Positions 8,694 to 17,638 are shown, numbered from the stretch's first letter. The stretch: 64,000 nt of DNA from Candidatus Poribacteria bacterium (GCA_022821965.1 JAJECN010000041.1:24938-88937); one strand, 5' to 3'. The notes: generated from the letters alone by a model not told the origin. Program-made: numbers and translations.

Positions 8694-10601
8694 ATGGGCA
8701 TATCCTCACATACTTCAGTCGAAAACGTTACCTGGCGAGCTATCCTCTTAGGTTTACTAACACTCCCACTCAATATCTATCTTGTTGTTCAGACAGAGAC
8801 AGTGTGGACAACGCAATACCCGACCACGATGGCGATTTTCTTCAACGCCGTCTTTACGCTTTTCCTCGTTGCACTTTTCAATCTGTTCCTAACGCGCTAT
8901 CTCCCAAAATGGCAGCTCACACAAGCAGAAATGCTAACGGTGTATCTCATGGTAACATTGGCGTGCGTCGTTTGCGGACACGATCTGTTGCAGGCGACAA
9001 TGTGCGTCTTGGGGCACGCGACGTGGTTCGCTACGCCAGAAAATGAATGGCAATCACTCTTCTTCCGATACATTCCAGACTGGATTGCCGTGATGAATCG
9101 ACGTGCTTTAGCTGGCTATTACGAAGGCACCTCAAACCTATTTGAAATGGAGCACATCCGCGCATGGCTCACACCGGTGTTAGCATGGTTGGTTTTCTTC
9201 TCGGCACTTGCGTTTTCTATGATGATGCTTAGTGTTATCCTCCGTAAACAGTGGATTGAACACGAAAAGTTGAGTTACCCGATCATCCTGCTCCCTTATG
9301 AAATGACGAAAGACGCGGGGTTCTACCGAAACCGACTCCTTTGGATAGGCTTCGCTATCGGATGTGGACTTGATTTACTCAATGGTATTAGTTTTCTCTA
9401 TCCCTTCGTGCCGAGCATTCCGATCCGCCATGACATCGGACGCTTGTTCACAGAGAAACCGCTCAATGCTATCGGTTCAACACCTATTTATCTGAACCCT
9501 TATGCTATCGGTATAGGCTTCTTAATGCCGTTGGATTTGTCGCTTTCTTGCTGGTTGTTCTACCTTTTCTGGAAGGCACAACTCGTTTTTGGCGCGATGA
9601 CAGGGCTGAATCAGACACCGGGTTACCCGCATATTGACATGCAATCGACAGGGGCGTACTTTGGACTCTGTTTCTTTGCGCTTTGGATAACACACAAGCA
9701 TCTCTGGCAGGTTGCTCGCAATATTTTAGGTTTGAAAACGAACCTTGATACGACAAATGAACCGATGGGATATCGGGGCGCGTTTGTCGGGTTTCTACTC
9801 GGTCTTGCAGTTGTGTTTGGATTTTGCCTGAAGGCAGGGATGTCATGGTGGGGCGTGCTTGGGTTTTTCAGTATTCAATTCATCCTTGTTTTAGCGTTCA
9901 CCCGAATGCGTGCCGAACTTGGAACCCCGACGATGGATTTCTATCGTGCAGGTCCGGGACTCTTCCTTACTTCGCTTGTTGGTTCCAGAAAGATTGGTCC
10001 ACCGACGTTGACAGGCTTCGCCTTTCTTTATGGGTTCACCCGCAATTACCGTTCGCAACCGATGCCGAACCAATTGGAAGGATTTAAACTCGCCGATAGA
10101 GGCGGAATTAACTCGCGTCAAATTCTTTGGGTGATGTGGGGTGCGACAGTTATCGGGTTAGCTATTGGGTTTGTGGCATTCCTTCACGCCGGTTATAGAC
10201 ATGGCAATCTGGGAACATGGCGCGGGCAAGAGGCTTTCAGCGATCTACAACGCTGGTTAACCCTCCCGAACGACACGGACTGGGGTCGCATGGGATTTTT
10301 TGGTTTCGGCATCACGCTGACGCTGACGACGCTCTTTATGCGCCTGCGGTTTATTTGGTGGCAGCTACATCCGTTGGCTTATCCGCTTGCGGGGAATTGG
10401 AACTTCGGTAGGCTCTGGTTTCCCGTATTTCTGGCGTGGCTGATAAAGTCTATACTGATTCGGCACGGTGGGATTGGCGCGTATCGCCGAACACTGCCGC
10501 TCTTTTTAGGGACAATGCTCGGCGAATTTGTGATGGGGAGTCTCTGGGCAATTTTGGGGCTATTTCTTGAACAACGAATGTATTCGTTTAAACATTGGTG
10601 A
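8694..10601 (+). CDS. Large polytopic membrane protein, DUF6785/DUF6784-like
   Basis: 635 residues with a dozen or more hydrophobic segments (for example AILLGLLTLPLNIYLV, AIFFNAVFTLFLVALFNLFL, LAWLVFFSALAFSMMML, GFLLGLAVVFGFCLKAG). The stretch RKQWIEHEKLSYPIILLP is characteristic of the DUF6785 family known mainly from Planctomycetes and Poribacteria-like genomes and distantly reminiscent of OPT oligopeptide transporters. Transport is therefore possible but unproven. It lies on the same strand 105 bp after the Omp85 gene, with a heptamer hairpin in between. The ATG has only a weak AGAAAG ribosome site. Confidence 0.75.
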   Translation: MGISSHTSVENVTWRAILLGLLTLPLNIYLVVQTETVWTTQYPTTMAIFFNAVFTLFLVALFNLFLTRYLPKWQLTQAEMLTVYLMVTLACVVCGHDLLQATMCVLGHATWFATPENEWQSLFFRYIPDWIAVMNRRALAGYYEGTSNLFEMEHIRAWLTPVLAWLVFFSALAFSMMMLSVILRKQWIEHEKLSYPIILLPYEMTKDAGFYRNRLLWIGFAIGCGLDLLNGISFLYPFVPSIPIRHDIGRLFTEKPLNAIGSTPIYLNPYAIGIGFLMPLDLSLSCWLFYLFWKAQLVFGAMTGLNQTPGYPHIDMQSTGAYFGLCFFALWITHKHLWQVARNILGLKTNLDTTNEPMGYRGAFVGFLLGLAVVFGFCLKAGMSWWGVLGFFSIQFILVLAFTRMRAELGTPTMDFYRAGPGLFLTSLVGSRKIGPPTLTGFAFLYGFTRNYRSQPMPNQLEGFKLADRGGINSRQILWVMWGATVIGLAIGFVAFLHAGYRHGNLGTWRGQEAFSDLQRWLTLPNDTDWGRMGFFGFGITLTLTTLFMRLRFIWWQLHPLAYPLAGNWNFGRLWFPVFLAWLIKSILIRHGGIGAYRRTLPLFLGTMLGEFVMGSLWAILGLFLEQRMYSFKHW

Positions 10602-10636
10602 AATGGTTGTCAGTTAAAGAGGGTTGCAGTAGTGTA

Positions 10637-11040
10637 CTATAAAATGTTTTCGAGGCTCAGGGGCTGAGCCATCTTCTGATTTTCGGCTTCTAATTTCTCG
10701 CGACTTGCAACGACGCAAATTGAAGCTTTATCCTGATTTCCCTCGAGAACTTGGAGGAGTGCGCGTTTTACCGCCTTGGGCGTTGCGCGTCGGAGTTGTG
10801 CGTACCTATCTTCGAGCATCTCCTGTGTTTGTCCAGTGAGGTAGTGTGTGAGTGCATCGGTTGAGGATAGAAATGAAGTAGGCGTGCGCCGCTATGTGGA
10901 TGCAGGAGTTCTATTGCGACTGCCCGCAATTCGTCAATGGGTGTGACGGCTTTTACCTCAAAGCCGTGAAGATGTTGCCCCGGGTGCAGACTAACAGGCG
11001 GATGTGATGGATTCTGCTCACTGCTCTGTTTTAAATCCAT
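10637..11040 (-). pseudogene. Relic of an M16C (PreP-like) metallopeptidase, internally deleted and frameshifted
   Basis: From ATG 11040 (preceded by GGAGGTG) the frame encodes the N-terminus of the presequence-protease/M16C group, including LHGFEVKAVTPIDELRAVAI and HPHSGARLLHF. The frame then runs into unrelated sequence. From about 10862 a different frame encodes the C-terminal end of such a protein: DALTHYLTGQTQEMLEDRYA, SICVVASREKLEAENQKM and the stop at 10637. Intact family members have roughly 950-1000 residues, so nearly all of the gene, including the HXXEH metal site, is gone. About 55 N-terminal and 75 C-terminal codons are fused out of frame. It is almost certainly non-functional. 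Confidence 0.75.
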
Positions 11041-11128
11041 TTTCACCTCCAAAGTTTCGTGTTTGTGGAAAGTAAATAATGTATATCAATCGGGAACAAC
11101 CCGGCGATTGTTCCCAATGATACATCAT

Positions 11129-11707
11129 TTAAAGCTCTTTGTTCTGCTCAACCTGTTGTGTCCGGATCTCTTGGAGTATTTCCACAACAGTCTCCATCTG
11201 CCCTTCAAGCTTGCCAATACGCTGTTCAACAGATGGCGCGTCCTCATCCTCGTCGGAGGTGACCTCAACGGTCTCGGCGGTATCAACATTATCTTCTTGT
11301 GGTTGTCCGCTCCAGACATCTTTGAGGAAGGAAGGCATCGATTGCCGCACAACTTCACCGACATCTTTCAACTCATCGCCGATGGTTTTCGTGATTTGCG
11401 AGAAGTCGAAATCGTCAGCGCAGTCCTCTTTAACATAGGCAGCGACTTGATGACAAGCAAAGCAAATATCGCCAAGAGATGCCTCTGTTTCCAAGGGCTC
11501 AAACAGACCTTCAGGAACCGCATCGAATTCAGCGAGGAGATCAAGGGCATTGTTAAATTGCCGGGCACATCGCTCCTGACCGTCCGAAAATTGGTCTGTA
11601 ACCGCTGAAGTTTCGACGATGCGTGCTGTTGTTTCCAATAGCCGCAGAATCCGACGTATTTCCTTCATCCGACGTATTTCCTTCTGGGCTTCCCATTCGT
11701 TAGACAT
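11129..11707 (-). CDS. Hypothetical protein with C-terminal coiled coil
   Basis: 192 residues, no recognised family. The N-terminus is charged and helical and contains a six-residue tandem repeat (KEIRRM-KEIRRI), encoded by two adjacent 18-base copies at 11649-11684. A central helical part has three cysteines (CFACHQ and DCADD). An acidic linker (SDEDEDAP) precedes a C-terminal heptad stretch (QRIGKLEGQMETVVEILQ) likely to form a coiled coil. The start has AGGAGAAA upstream of ATG. No signal peptide, so probably cytoplasmic. It may be a PHA-granule-type or scaffold protein, but nothing proves this. Confidence 0.6.
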   Translation of the reverse strand: MSNEWEAQKEIRRMKEIRRILRLLETTARIVETSAVTDQFSDGQERCARQFNNALDLLAEFDAVPEGLFEPLETEASLGDICFACHQVAAYVKEDCADDFDFSQITKTIGDELKDVGEVVRQSMPSFLKDVWSGQPQEDNVDTAETVEVTSDEDEDAPSVEQRIGKLEGQMETVVEILQEIRTQQVEQNKEL

Positions 11708-11932
11708 GATTTTCTCCTATTTATATGGATTTGCCTATATAGAGTCCCTTAAGACTGAAAAGGATAGTAAAAACATAAATTACGCTATTTTTTCCTTCAG
11801 AGCGATCAAAGGACTAAAGAAGAATGGCTATAGACTGTCAGTTATCAGCCATTCTTTCTCTCTGTCGGGCTTGTCTATATAGACTCACTCCAAGCCTAAA
11901 GGATAGTGGAAAAATTTAATAAGATTGGCACG

Positions 11933-13147
11933 CTAAGAAGTTTCCGCCTTTAATTCAGCAACATTTCGGCGGATTTTAATTGCTGCCTTAATGATATCCT
12001 CTATGTCCTCTTCACTCGCCATCAACACATTTTGACTTAAGGAGAGACCCGTTTGGCATATCTTCTCGGTTTCAGGACAATGAACATCATCATAATTGAG
12101 GTCTTGACCGAAAAGATTAGAGGCGAGAAAAGAGGCTCTATACATCGGGGTGGAATACCAGTATCCCATCGGTATTCCCTCCGCGCGCATCGCACGGAGA
12201 AATGTCTCACGTGAGATGTCTTCAAACTCCTCAGAATCAAAGATGGCTTTATAGCCGTGACATCCGCCGCGTGTGGCGCGTGGATCAAGTGGTGTGACCT
12301 TAATGCCCGGAATCTCGCCGAGCCAACCATCCAACCATCGCATGTTCTTATGGCGGTAGTTGGTCTCAGTTTCAAGTCGGGTTAAACGGGAGAGCAGGAG
12401 TCCCGCTTGCCACTCTGTCATACGGAAGTTACCTCCGAAGGGTTCTGCCTCTCCGAATTCGGCATCGGGCAGCGTGCGACCGCAGTTATGCAATGCATAC
12501 GCCCGTTCATAGAGTTCACGATCGTTTATGAGGACGATACCACCTTCACCAGCACAAAGGTTTTTCGAGGACTGAAAACTGAAGCACCCGAAATGACCCC
12601 AACTCCCGACGCCGCGTCCACGCCATTCCGCACCGTGTGCTTGTGCACAATCCTCAACAATCTTAAGGTTATGTCGGTTCGCGATGTCAACGAGTGCGTC
12701 CAGATCCGCTGGATATCCAGCGATATGAACCGGCAAAATGGCTTTCGTTTTTTCCGTTATCGCAGCCTCTACTTTAGAGGCATCCAGCAGAAAACTGTCG
12801 GGAGCAGTGTCTACAAAGACTGGCACGGCGTGTGTCATCAGAATCGCGACGACTGTCGCTTGGAAGGTATACGGTGTCGTGATAACTTCATCACCCGGAC
12901 AAACGCCAGCGGCTTTTAGGGCGATATAGAGCGCAGATGTACCACTATTGACACAAACGCCATACTTTGCCCCTTGGAATTCGGCAAACTGTTGCGCAAA
13001 TTCGGGTACCTTCGGTCCACCAACGCCCCATTGTCCACTTTTATAGATACTTTCAAACGCTTCGATATCGGCAGGATCCTGCGTGGGCCAGGTCGGGTAG
13101 GAATCAGTTCGGACAGGTTCGCCGCCATTTATTGCCAATGTTGCCAT
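11933..13147 (-). CDS. DegT/DnrJ/EryC1/StrS-family PLP aminotransferase
   Basis: 404 residues. Signature stretches of the sugar-aminotransferase family are present: CVNSGTSALYIALKAAG, DEVITTPYTFQAT, IVEDCAQAHGAEW, and FSFQSSKNLCAGEGG, where the lysine would bind PLP. The family makes amino sugars for cell-surface polysaccharides or acts as a regulatory or cyclitol aminotransferase. I chose ATG 13147 because it follows GGGGGATGGAG; a TTG six codons upstream is also in frame. The DUF402 gene lies 21 bp upstream on the same strand and may be cotranscribed. The N-terminus (LAINGGEPVRT) is the typical start of this family. The exact substrate is unknown. Confidence 0.9.
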   Translation of the reverse strand: MATLAINGGEPVRTDSYPTWPTQDPADIEAFESIYKSGQWGVGGPKVPEFAQQFAEFQGAKYGVCVNSGTSALYIALKAAGVCPGDEVITTPYTFQATVVAILMTHAVPVFVDTAPDSFLLDASKVEAAITEKTKAILPVHIAGYPADLDALVDIANRHNLKIVEDCAQAHGAEWRGRGVGSWGHFGCFSFQSSKNLCAGEGGIVLINDRELYERAYALHNCGRTLPDAEFGEAEPFGGNFRMTEWQAGLLLSRLTRLETETNYRHKNMRWLDGWLGEIPGIKVTPLDPRATRGGCHGYKAIFDSEEFEDISRETFLRAMRAEGIPMGYWYSTPMYRASFLASNLFGQDLNYDDVHCPETEKICQTGLSLSQNVLMASEEDIEDIIKAAIKIRRNVAELKAETS

Positions 13148-13168
13148 ATCTCCATCCCCCTTCAATTC

Positions 13169-13723
13169 TTAAGGTAATTTTTCTACATAGTCCCGCAAAT
13201 CTGGAAGCTGCGCCCTATCAAACACTTCTTGTAAAAGAGATTCTAAATGACCCTCTTCAACTTTAGCAATTAATGTATCCAGAACTTCTCGTGCTTTTCT
13301 TTCCAATTCAGCGTCAATTGCGCCATTTTGAATGGCTTCTTCAAACTCGTCCTCATCCTGAATTTCATAGGTGCCATCTGGATTTATCCAGAGGTCCAAG
13401 AACAGATCTGTTATTTCAAAATAACTCGGCTTACCTGCTACATCTACACCCCGCTCGACAGGTTTCATAACATCACAGTAATAGCCGGTCCACTCGTTAT
13501 CCAGATTATACACTTTGCCGACATCATACCACAATCCGGTAAACACGAACCAGATGGCGGCGAAGTTATCCCCTAAAACTGTTTCACCGTTTTGAACGAT
13601 AGGCGAGGAGGGTTTTACCCGCTGAGACGTAACGATAACAGCCTCGTCCACATAAAGCAGTTCCTGTTGAAAGTGATTAACTCGGTCAGGGGGTCTTTTA
13701 TAGGTCAGTGTTATCGTCTCCAT
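13169..13723 (-). CDS. DUF402 domain protein (FomD-like)
   Basis: 184 residues. The central block GKVYNLDNEWTGYYCDVM, then DLFLDLWINPDGTYEIQDEDEFEEA, is the diagnostic core of DUF402. The family includes nucleotide-hydrolysing FomD/SA1684-type proteins and the RNase FAU-1 C-terminus, with acidic residues binding metal. The C-terminus is a charged helix. A nucleoside-diphosphate or nucleotidyl-conjugate hydrolase is possible, but the reaction cannot be assigned here. It precedes the DegT aminotransferase gene on the same strand by 21 bp. Confidence 0.8.
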   Translation of the reverse strand: METITLTYKRPPDRVNHFQQELLYVDEAVIVTSQRVKPSSPIVQNGETVLGDNFAAIWFVFTGLWYDVGKVYNLDNEWTGYYCDVMKPVERGVDVAGKPSYFEITDLFLDLWINPDGTYEIQDEDEFEEAIQNGAIDAELERKAREVLDTLIAKVEEGHLESLLQEVFDRAQLPDLRDYVEKLP

Positions 13724-13844
13724 TTTTTTAATTTACCTTAATATAACTAAACTTTGGACAATTTTAGGATTCTTGCGTGATAGTTTGTATGAATCGGATC
13801 ACCTCAACTATCTGTCAATATAACATTTTATTGATACACATTTC

Positions 13845-13906
13845 GCCCCGCTGGGGCTAAGAAGGGTGGGGGTGCCCGTTCTATAAACATTCCGCCCCGC
13901 TGGGGC
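13845..13906. repeat. Paired gccccgctggggc palindromes
   Basis: Two 13-base palindromes 49 bases apart, each preceded by TTTC/TTCC and flanked by ATTGATA- or ATTGACA-like sequence. Confidence 0.55.
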
Positions 13907-14120
13907 TGCGTTTATTGACATTTGAGATTTTTTGTCTCCAAGTTGGGATCCCGTGAAGCCCCAGAGAAAAAGAGAGAAATACCTGAAGGACTTGATAGGA
14001 AACATACCTGAATCGTCCAAACCTTAGTCGTTTAAAGAAGATTGCTGAAACTCTGGAATCCCTTTCTAAGAAGCGGATTTGCCTTGGACGTAATTGTAGC
14101 GCGAACTTTTAGTTTGCGCA

Positions 14121-14234
14121 CCCTGGACACAAACTAAAAGTTTGTGCTACAGTTTAAATCTGGGTAAGACAGAGATTCTGAACTGGTCTATCACGCCCTG
14201 GACACAAACTAAAAGTTTGTGCTACAGTTTAAAT
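14121..14234. repeat. Two 39-base identical direct repeats with an ACAAACT-AAA-AGTTTGT core
   Basis: Copies at 14121-14159 and 14196-14234 are identical, starting ccctggacac and ending agtttaaat. Each contains a perfect 7-base inverted repeat. An inverted variant lies just upstream near 14099-14119 and a related unit is at 51962-51982. Confidence 0.75.
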
Positions 14235-14258
14235 TTTGATGTATTGCGTAAGTCCTAT

Positions 14259-15284
14259 CTATGTTAAACGATACGATGAGATTGCTTCACGGAAGGCTTT
14301 GATATGCTTCGGTGTCGTCCCGCAACAACCTCCTATCAAGTACGCACCTGATTCAATGAGTTCGGGAACATGACTTGCCATCTCTGTTGGTGTTTGTGTA
14401 TAGACAGTTTTGTGGTTTTCATCAAGTTTCGGCATGCCGGCGTTGGGATATGCCATCATCCATTTACCATCAATTCCTGTTTCAGTGAGTGCCGTACGCA
14501 GTTGCTGGATTCCTGCGATTGCATAAGGCATCCCGGTATGTTCATCACGCCTTGACTCAGCACCGCAATTCACACCGATAATGCTAACGGAATCCAATAA
14601 CGAGTCTCCGCCTGAAAACTCACCTTGTGTGAGAATATCCAGCAAATCCGCTGGCGAATTTCCCCAATCTGTCCGATAGATGACCTTGCCAGTCCGCCGT
14701 TCCTTCGTCCATTTATACGTCAAATTCACTGCAATCGGGACTCCTGTCTCACGCGCAATATCTACAGCGATTGCCGCCTCTTTGGCAGAAAACATCGTCT
14801 CAAGACAGAGAAAATCCACACCCTCTTCTACCAAGGTATGGATTACCAATTTATGTGCTTCTCTCGCGTCTTTATTTGGAATGCCGAAAGTTGTATCTCC
14901 GCTATCGGCTTCAATTGCACCGGGGGAGGGTCCCACGGAGCCTGCAATATACACCTCTTTTTCATTCTGTTCGACAGCGGCTTTCGCATGTTGAACAGCG
15001 AGTCGTGTGAGCCGTTGGGCATCCGCTGTGTCTTGTCCCCCCATTTCCAGATGGAGCGGAGATGCTACAAACGTGTTTGTTCCGATTGCCTCAGCACCTG
15101 CGTTGATATAATCCGAATGAATATCAATAACACTCGTGGGATGTAATTCGTTGGCGAGTGCGCTGTTCGCGAGTTCTATATCGCGTGCGAATAACTGCGA
15201 ACCGAACCCACCATCGTATAGAATCGGTTCATTAGATTTTAAGCGTTCTTGAAAGGTTTGTTTAATTATTAGGTTTTCGCTCAT
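14259..15284 (-). CDS. Homocysteine S-methyltransferase-domain protein
   Basis: 341 residues of the Hcy-binding barrel that forms the N-terminal module of cobalamin-dependent methionine synthase. It has ILYDGGFGSQL at the start, the zinc-ligand cysteines in GVNCG (about 238) and the paired cysteines in GGCCGT (about 318), plus LCLETM and YPNAGMP. Family role: activates the thiol of homocysteine, or a related thiol, for methylation. I chose ATG 15284, which follows GAAGGA; a TTG six codons upstream is also open. The next genes downstream of the same strand order encode a corrinoid activator and a B12-binding protein. The set therefore looks like a split methionine-synthase or related corrinoid methyl-transfer system. 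No pterin-binding or MttB-type partner is in the window. Confidence 0.88.
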   Translation of the reverse strand: MSENLIIKQTFQERLKSNEPILYDGGFGSQLFARDIELANSALANELHPTSVIDIHSDYINAGAEAIGTNTFVASPLHLEMGGQDTADAQRLTRLAVQHAKAAVEQNEKEVYIAGSVGPSPGAIEADSGDTTFGIPNKDAREAHKLVIHTLVEEGVDFLCLETMFSAKEAAIAVDIARETGVPIAVNLTYKWTKERRTGKVIYRTDWGNSPADLLDILTQGEFSGGDSLLDSVSIIGVNCGAESRRDEHTGMPYAIAGIQQLRTALTETGIDGKWMMAYPNAGMPKLDENHKTVYTQTPTEMASHVPELIESGAYLIGGCCGTTPKHIKAFREAISSYRLT

Positions 15285-15302
15285 TTTTTTCCTTCGTCTC
15301 AA

Positions 15303-15522
15303 TAGTTGTCAGTTTTAATAGTTATCAGTTATCAGTTATAGTAGATTCCGCGATTACTTGTACACCAACACAAGGGCGAGGTTACAAACCTCGCCAGCGG
15401 CGGTGAGGGGTTTGTTCCCTGGCGGACTGTAAACTTATTTTCGGATTCTGCTATAATACCTTGTGGCGGTCCCACGGTTTGTTACTGCCACAACACACCT
15501 CTTTAACTGACAACTGACAACT
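15303..15522. repeat. Heptamer-arm hairpin element with a nested MITE-like insertion
   Basis: Left arm at 15303-15336 (AGTTGTC AGTTTTA, then AGTTATC AGTTATC AGTT). Right arm at 15505-15522 (AACTGACAACTGACAACT). Between them sits the TTATAGTA-ended element at 15336-15456. Confidence 0.7.
15336..15456. mobile_element. MITE-like element, copy A (TTATAGTA ends)
   Basis: 121 bases bounded by TTATAGTAGATTCCG and its imperfect inverted copy CGGATTCTGCTATAA (13 of 15 match). The interior has a gcgaggttacaaacctcgcc hairpin followed by agcggcggtgagggg. Copy B at 41844-41984 and a decayed copy near 57466-57621 share ends and interior words. No transposase is encoded. Confidence 0.6.
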
Positions 15523-15523
15523 A

Positions 15524-17404
15524 CTATGCCATCGGTTTGAATTGACAACCTTCCACGAATATATCAAAGAAATCTGGTGTCGTTTCCAATTCAATATGTT
15601 CGATGTTGTTAACGAATGCTTCGATATGTGCGCGCTTTTTTTCAGAAAGGAGGACAGCCGTTGCCCCTGCTACCGCGGCGTTACCGATTTTAACGATATT
15701 TGCCTCGGGCACAGGCGCGAGAAACCCGATTTCAACTGCATCTTGCAGGTTAACATAGTTGGCGAAACCACCTGCCAAAAAGAGGGTCGTGATGTCTTGT
15801 GGAACGCAACCGAAGTGTCGGAGAACAATATACTGCCCACAGTAATTTGCCGCCTTTGCCTGTGCCAGATTGCTCGCATCTGCGCGTGAAAAAGTAATGC
15901 CGTGTTCCGGCAAAAGTGACATAATGCGTTGCTTCCTATCTGCAAAAACGCCCTTTGGTGTCATCTGATCGTTCCGACGCAGCTCAGCGAGGAGTGAAAT
16001 CAGTCCGGAACCGCATAGTCCCTGTGGTGTTTCCTCATCAATTGTATCATAGTCGAACTGATTACCATTCCATTTCACAGACTCGATAGCACCCGGGTAA
16101 GCAGGCATCCCGTATTCAATACCACCGCCTTCAAATGCAGGACCCGCAGGACAAGACGCAGCCACCATCCGCTCCGCATTTCCGACGACAACTTCTGTGT
16201 TTGTTCCGACATCAACCAACATAACGATCTCATCCTGCGAAGGGATATCTATCGAAACTAAATCCGCTGCAACATCTGCACCGACATGACTGGCAATCAA
16301 CGGTAGGCTATATACCATCGCCTTCGGATTCGCACGGATACCCAAGCGGCGGGTCTTCTCAGTCAGCGAAGTGGTTGAGCGGACACCCTCCCGATATTCA
16401 TGCTCAATCAGCGATTTATACGGTTTTTGACCAATGCTTTGGACATCCTGTTTGAAGAAAATGTCGCGCATTGTCGTGTTACCAGCGACGACAACCTCAT
16501 AAATCTCCTGACGGACGAAGTTGTGGCGGGTACACATCTCCATAATCTCGCTGTTTAGTGCAGCGATAAGTGAACGGCGCAGTTCTCCCTGAAATTCACC
16601 GTCGTAAGTGATTCGATTCATAATATCGCTACCACCGAAACGCTGCGGGTTTTCAAAGGAACTGACAGAAACGGTTTCCCCGTTCTCCAAATTCACCAGA
16701 TTTGCCACCACCGTCGTTGTTCCGATGTCCAATGCCAATCCGTAAAGATGTCCTCGGTATCGGTCAATAGGTTCGTCGTTATAATAGACAGTCCCATCGC
16801 GATGGGTAACCCTCGGATCTAATTCCAGCGTTGCATCGCCTATCGTGACAGCGTGCGTTAGAATCTTGGGTGTGCGTCGAAGTGGGGTGAACTCAATGTC
16901 CTTATCAACATCAAGAACGACTGCTTGACAGGCGAGGCGATAGTTGTCTCGGAGGAAGGCTTCTGCTTCGTTGGGAGGTTGGAGACCCTCCATACCACGT
17001 TTAATCTCAACGATGCATTCGTGGCACTGTCCGGTTCGGAAACAGGAGGTAGGTACTTGGACGGTTAAATCGTCAGCATAATCAAAAATAGTTTTTCCAG
17101 GGGTGAGTTGTTGGACTTTCCCGTCGCTTATGATTGTGCCTTGGAATTCCGCTGTTCCATCAGGCGCGTCGGTTTCCCAAGCACTCCGATAATCTAACTT
17201 ATCGTCCCCGACACAGAGAAGACCTGTCCCTTCATCAATCTTCCGTTGGTTTCGGCAGCCGAATTTTGCCGTGCAATGGTCGAATCGATTTTTGTAGGGG
17301 CAACGGTAGGTAGATTGTTCATCCGCATGGACAACCAAGCCTTCAAAAATCTGTGTAATTTTATCAAGTCGTTTTTCGTATTCCGCTTTATCTATTTTCT
17401 TCAT
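15524..17404 (-). CDS. Corrinoid activation protein, 2Fe-2S plus ASKHA domains (RACo/RamA-like, DUF4445)
   Basis: 626 residues. An N-terminal ferredoxin-like part has C-x5-C-x2-C in TSCFRTGQCHEC (about 120-130) and a later RLACQ cysteine, the 2Fe-2S pattern. An extra cysteine-rich stretch precedes it (RCPYKNRFDHC, FGCRNQ). The rest is the large activator domain with two ASKHA phosphate motifs, LALDIGTTTVV (about 221) and MLVDVGTNTEVV (about 396), and GLCGSGLISLLAEL. The family uses ATP to drive reduction of inactive Co(II) corrinoid to Co(I) on partner corrinoid proteins. It lies between the Hcy-methyltransferase-domain and B12-protein genes, all on the minus strand, which fits a dedicated reactivase. 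No clear ribosome site precedes ATG 17404. Confidence 0.9.
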   Translation of the reverse strand: MKKIDKAEYEKRLDKITQIFEGLVVHADEQSTYRCPYKNRFDHCTAKFGCRNQRKIDEGTGLLCVGDDKLDYRSAWETDAPDGTAEFQGTIISDGKVQQLTPGKTIFDYADDLTVQVPTSCFRTGQCHECIVEIKRGMEGLQPPNEAEAFLRDNYRLACQAVVLDVDKDIEFTPLRRTPKILTHAVTIGDATLELDPRVTHRDGTVYYNDEPIDRYRGHLYGLALDIGTTTVVANLVNLENGETVSVSSFENPQRFGGSDIMNRITYDGEFQGELRRSLIAALNSEIMEMCTRHNFVRQEIYEVVVAGNTTMRDIFFKQDVQSIGQKPYKSLIEHEYREGVRSTTSLTEKTRRLGIRANPKAMVYSLPLIASHVGADVAADLVSIDIPSQDEIVMLVDVGTNTEVVVGNAERMVAASCPAGPAFEGGGIEYGMPAYPGAIESVKWNGNQFDYDTIDEETPQGLCGSGLISLLAELRRNDQMTPKGVFADRKQRIMSLLPEHGITFSRADASNLAQAKAANYCGQYIVLRHFGCVPQDITTLFLAGGFANYVNLQDAVEIGFLAPVPEANIVKIGNAAVAGATAVLLSEKKRAHIEAFVNNIEHIELETTPDFFDIFVEGCQFKPMA

Positions 17405-17492
17405 GTTTATTGGTTATCGTTTTTCAGTTTTCGGTTATCAGAAGAATGGTTTTCAGTTTTAAAAGTCGTCAGTTGTCGGGGCAGGTTTTCTC

Positions 17493-17638
17493 ATGAAGAT
17501 TAAGAATTTAATCGGGTAATGTAGGTGTTCATTGTCTGAAGCAGGATTTACAAGATTCGAGGATTTTCAGGATAATAGAACCGTCTTGATTGAGAACTGT
17601 TGTTTATAGAATTACCCAAATATTTTCTTAAACTTCAT
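17493..17638. mobile_element. 146-bp MITE-like element with 28-bp terminal inverted repeats
   Basis: Left end 17493-17520 and right end 17611-17638 match as inverted repeats at 23 of 28 positions (ATGAAG-TTAAGAA ... GGGTAAT). The interior carries a widely seen repeat text (gcaggatttacaag ... ggattttcaggata). There is no open reading frame. Confidence 0.65.

Larger units (their letters stand above)
13724..14258. other. Gene-free 535-bp region made mostly of repeats
   Basis: Holds two gccccgctggggc palindromes (13845-13857, 13894-13906), a gaacttttagtttgc inverted unit near 14103, two identical 39-base direct repeats (14121-14159 and 14196-14234), and a TGCGTAAGTCCT element end at 14245-14256. 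The small open frame across 13808-14020 has no codon signal or family and is not called. Confidence 0.6.

Noticed and set aside
8694..10601. Calling the large membrane protein an oligopeptide transporter
   Set aside because: Similarity to OPT proteins is only general; DUF6785-like is the safer label.
11063..11608. A 181-residue open frame on the plus strand opposite the coiled-coil gene
   Set aside because: The minus-strand frame has a good ribosome site and coherent coiled-coil composition; the plus frame has neither.
13808..14020. A 70-residue minus-strand frame in the repeat block
   Set aside because: Runs through palindromic repeats and has no ribosome site or family.
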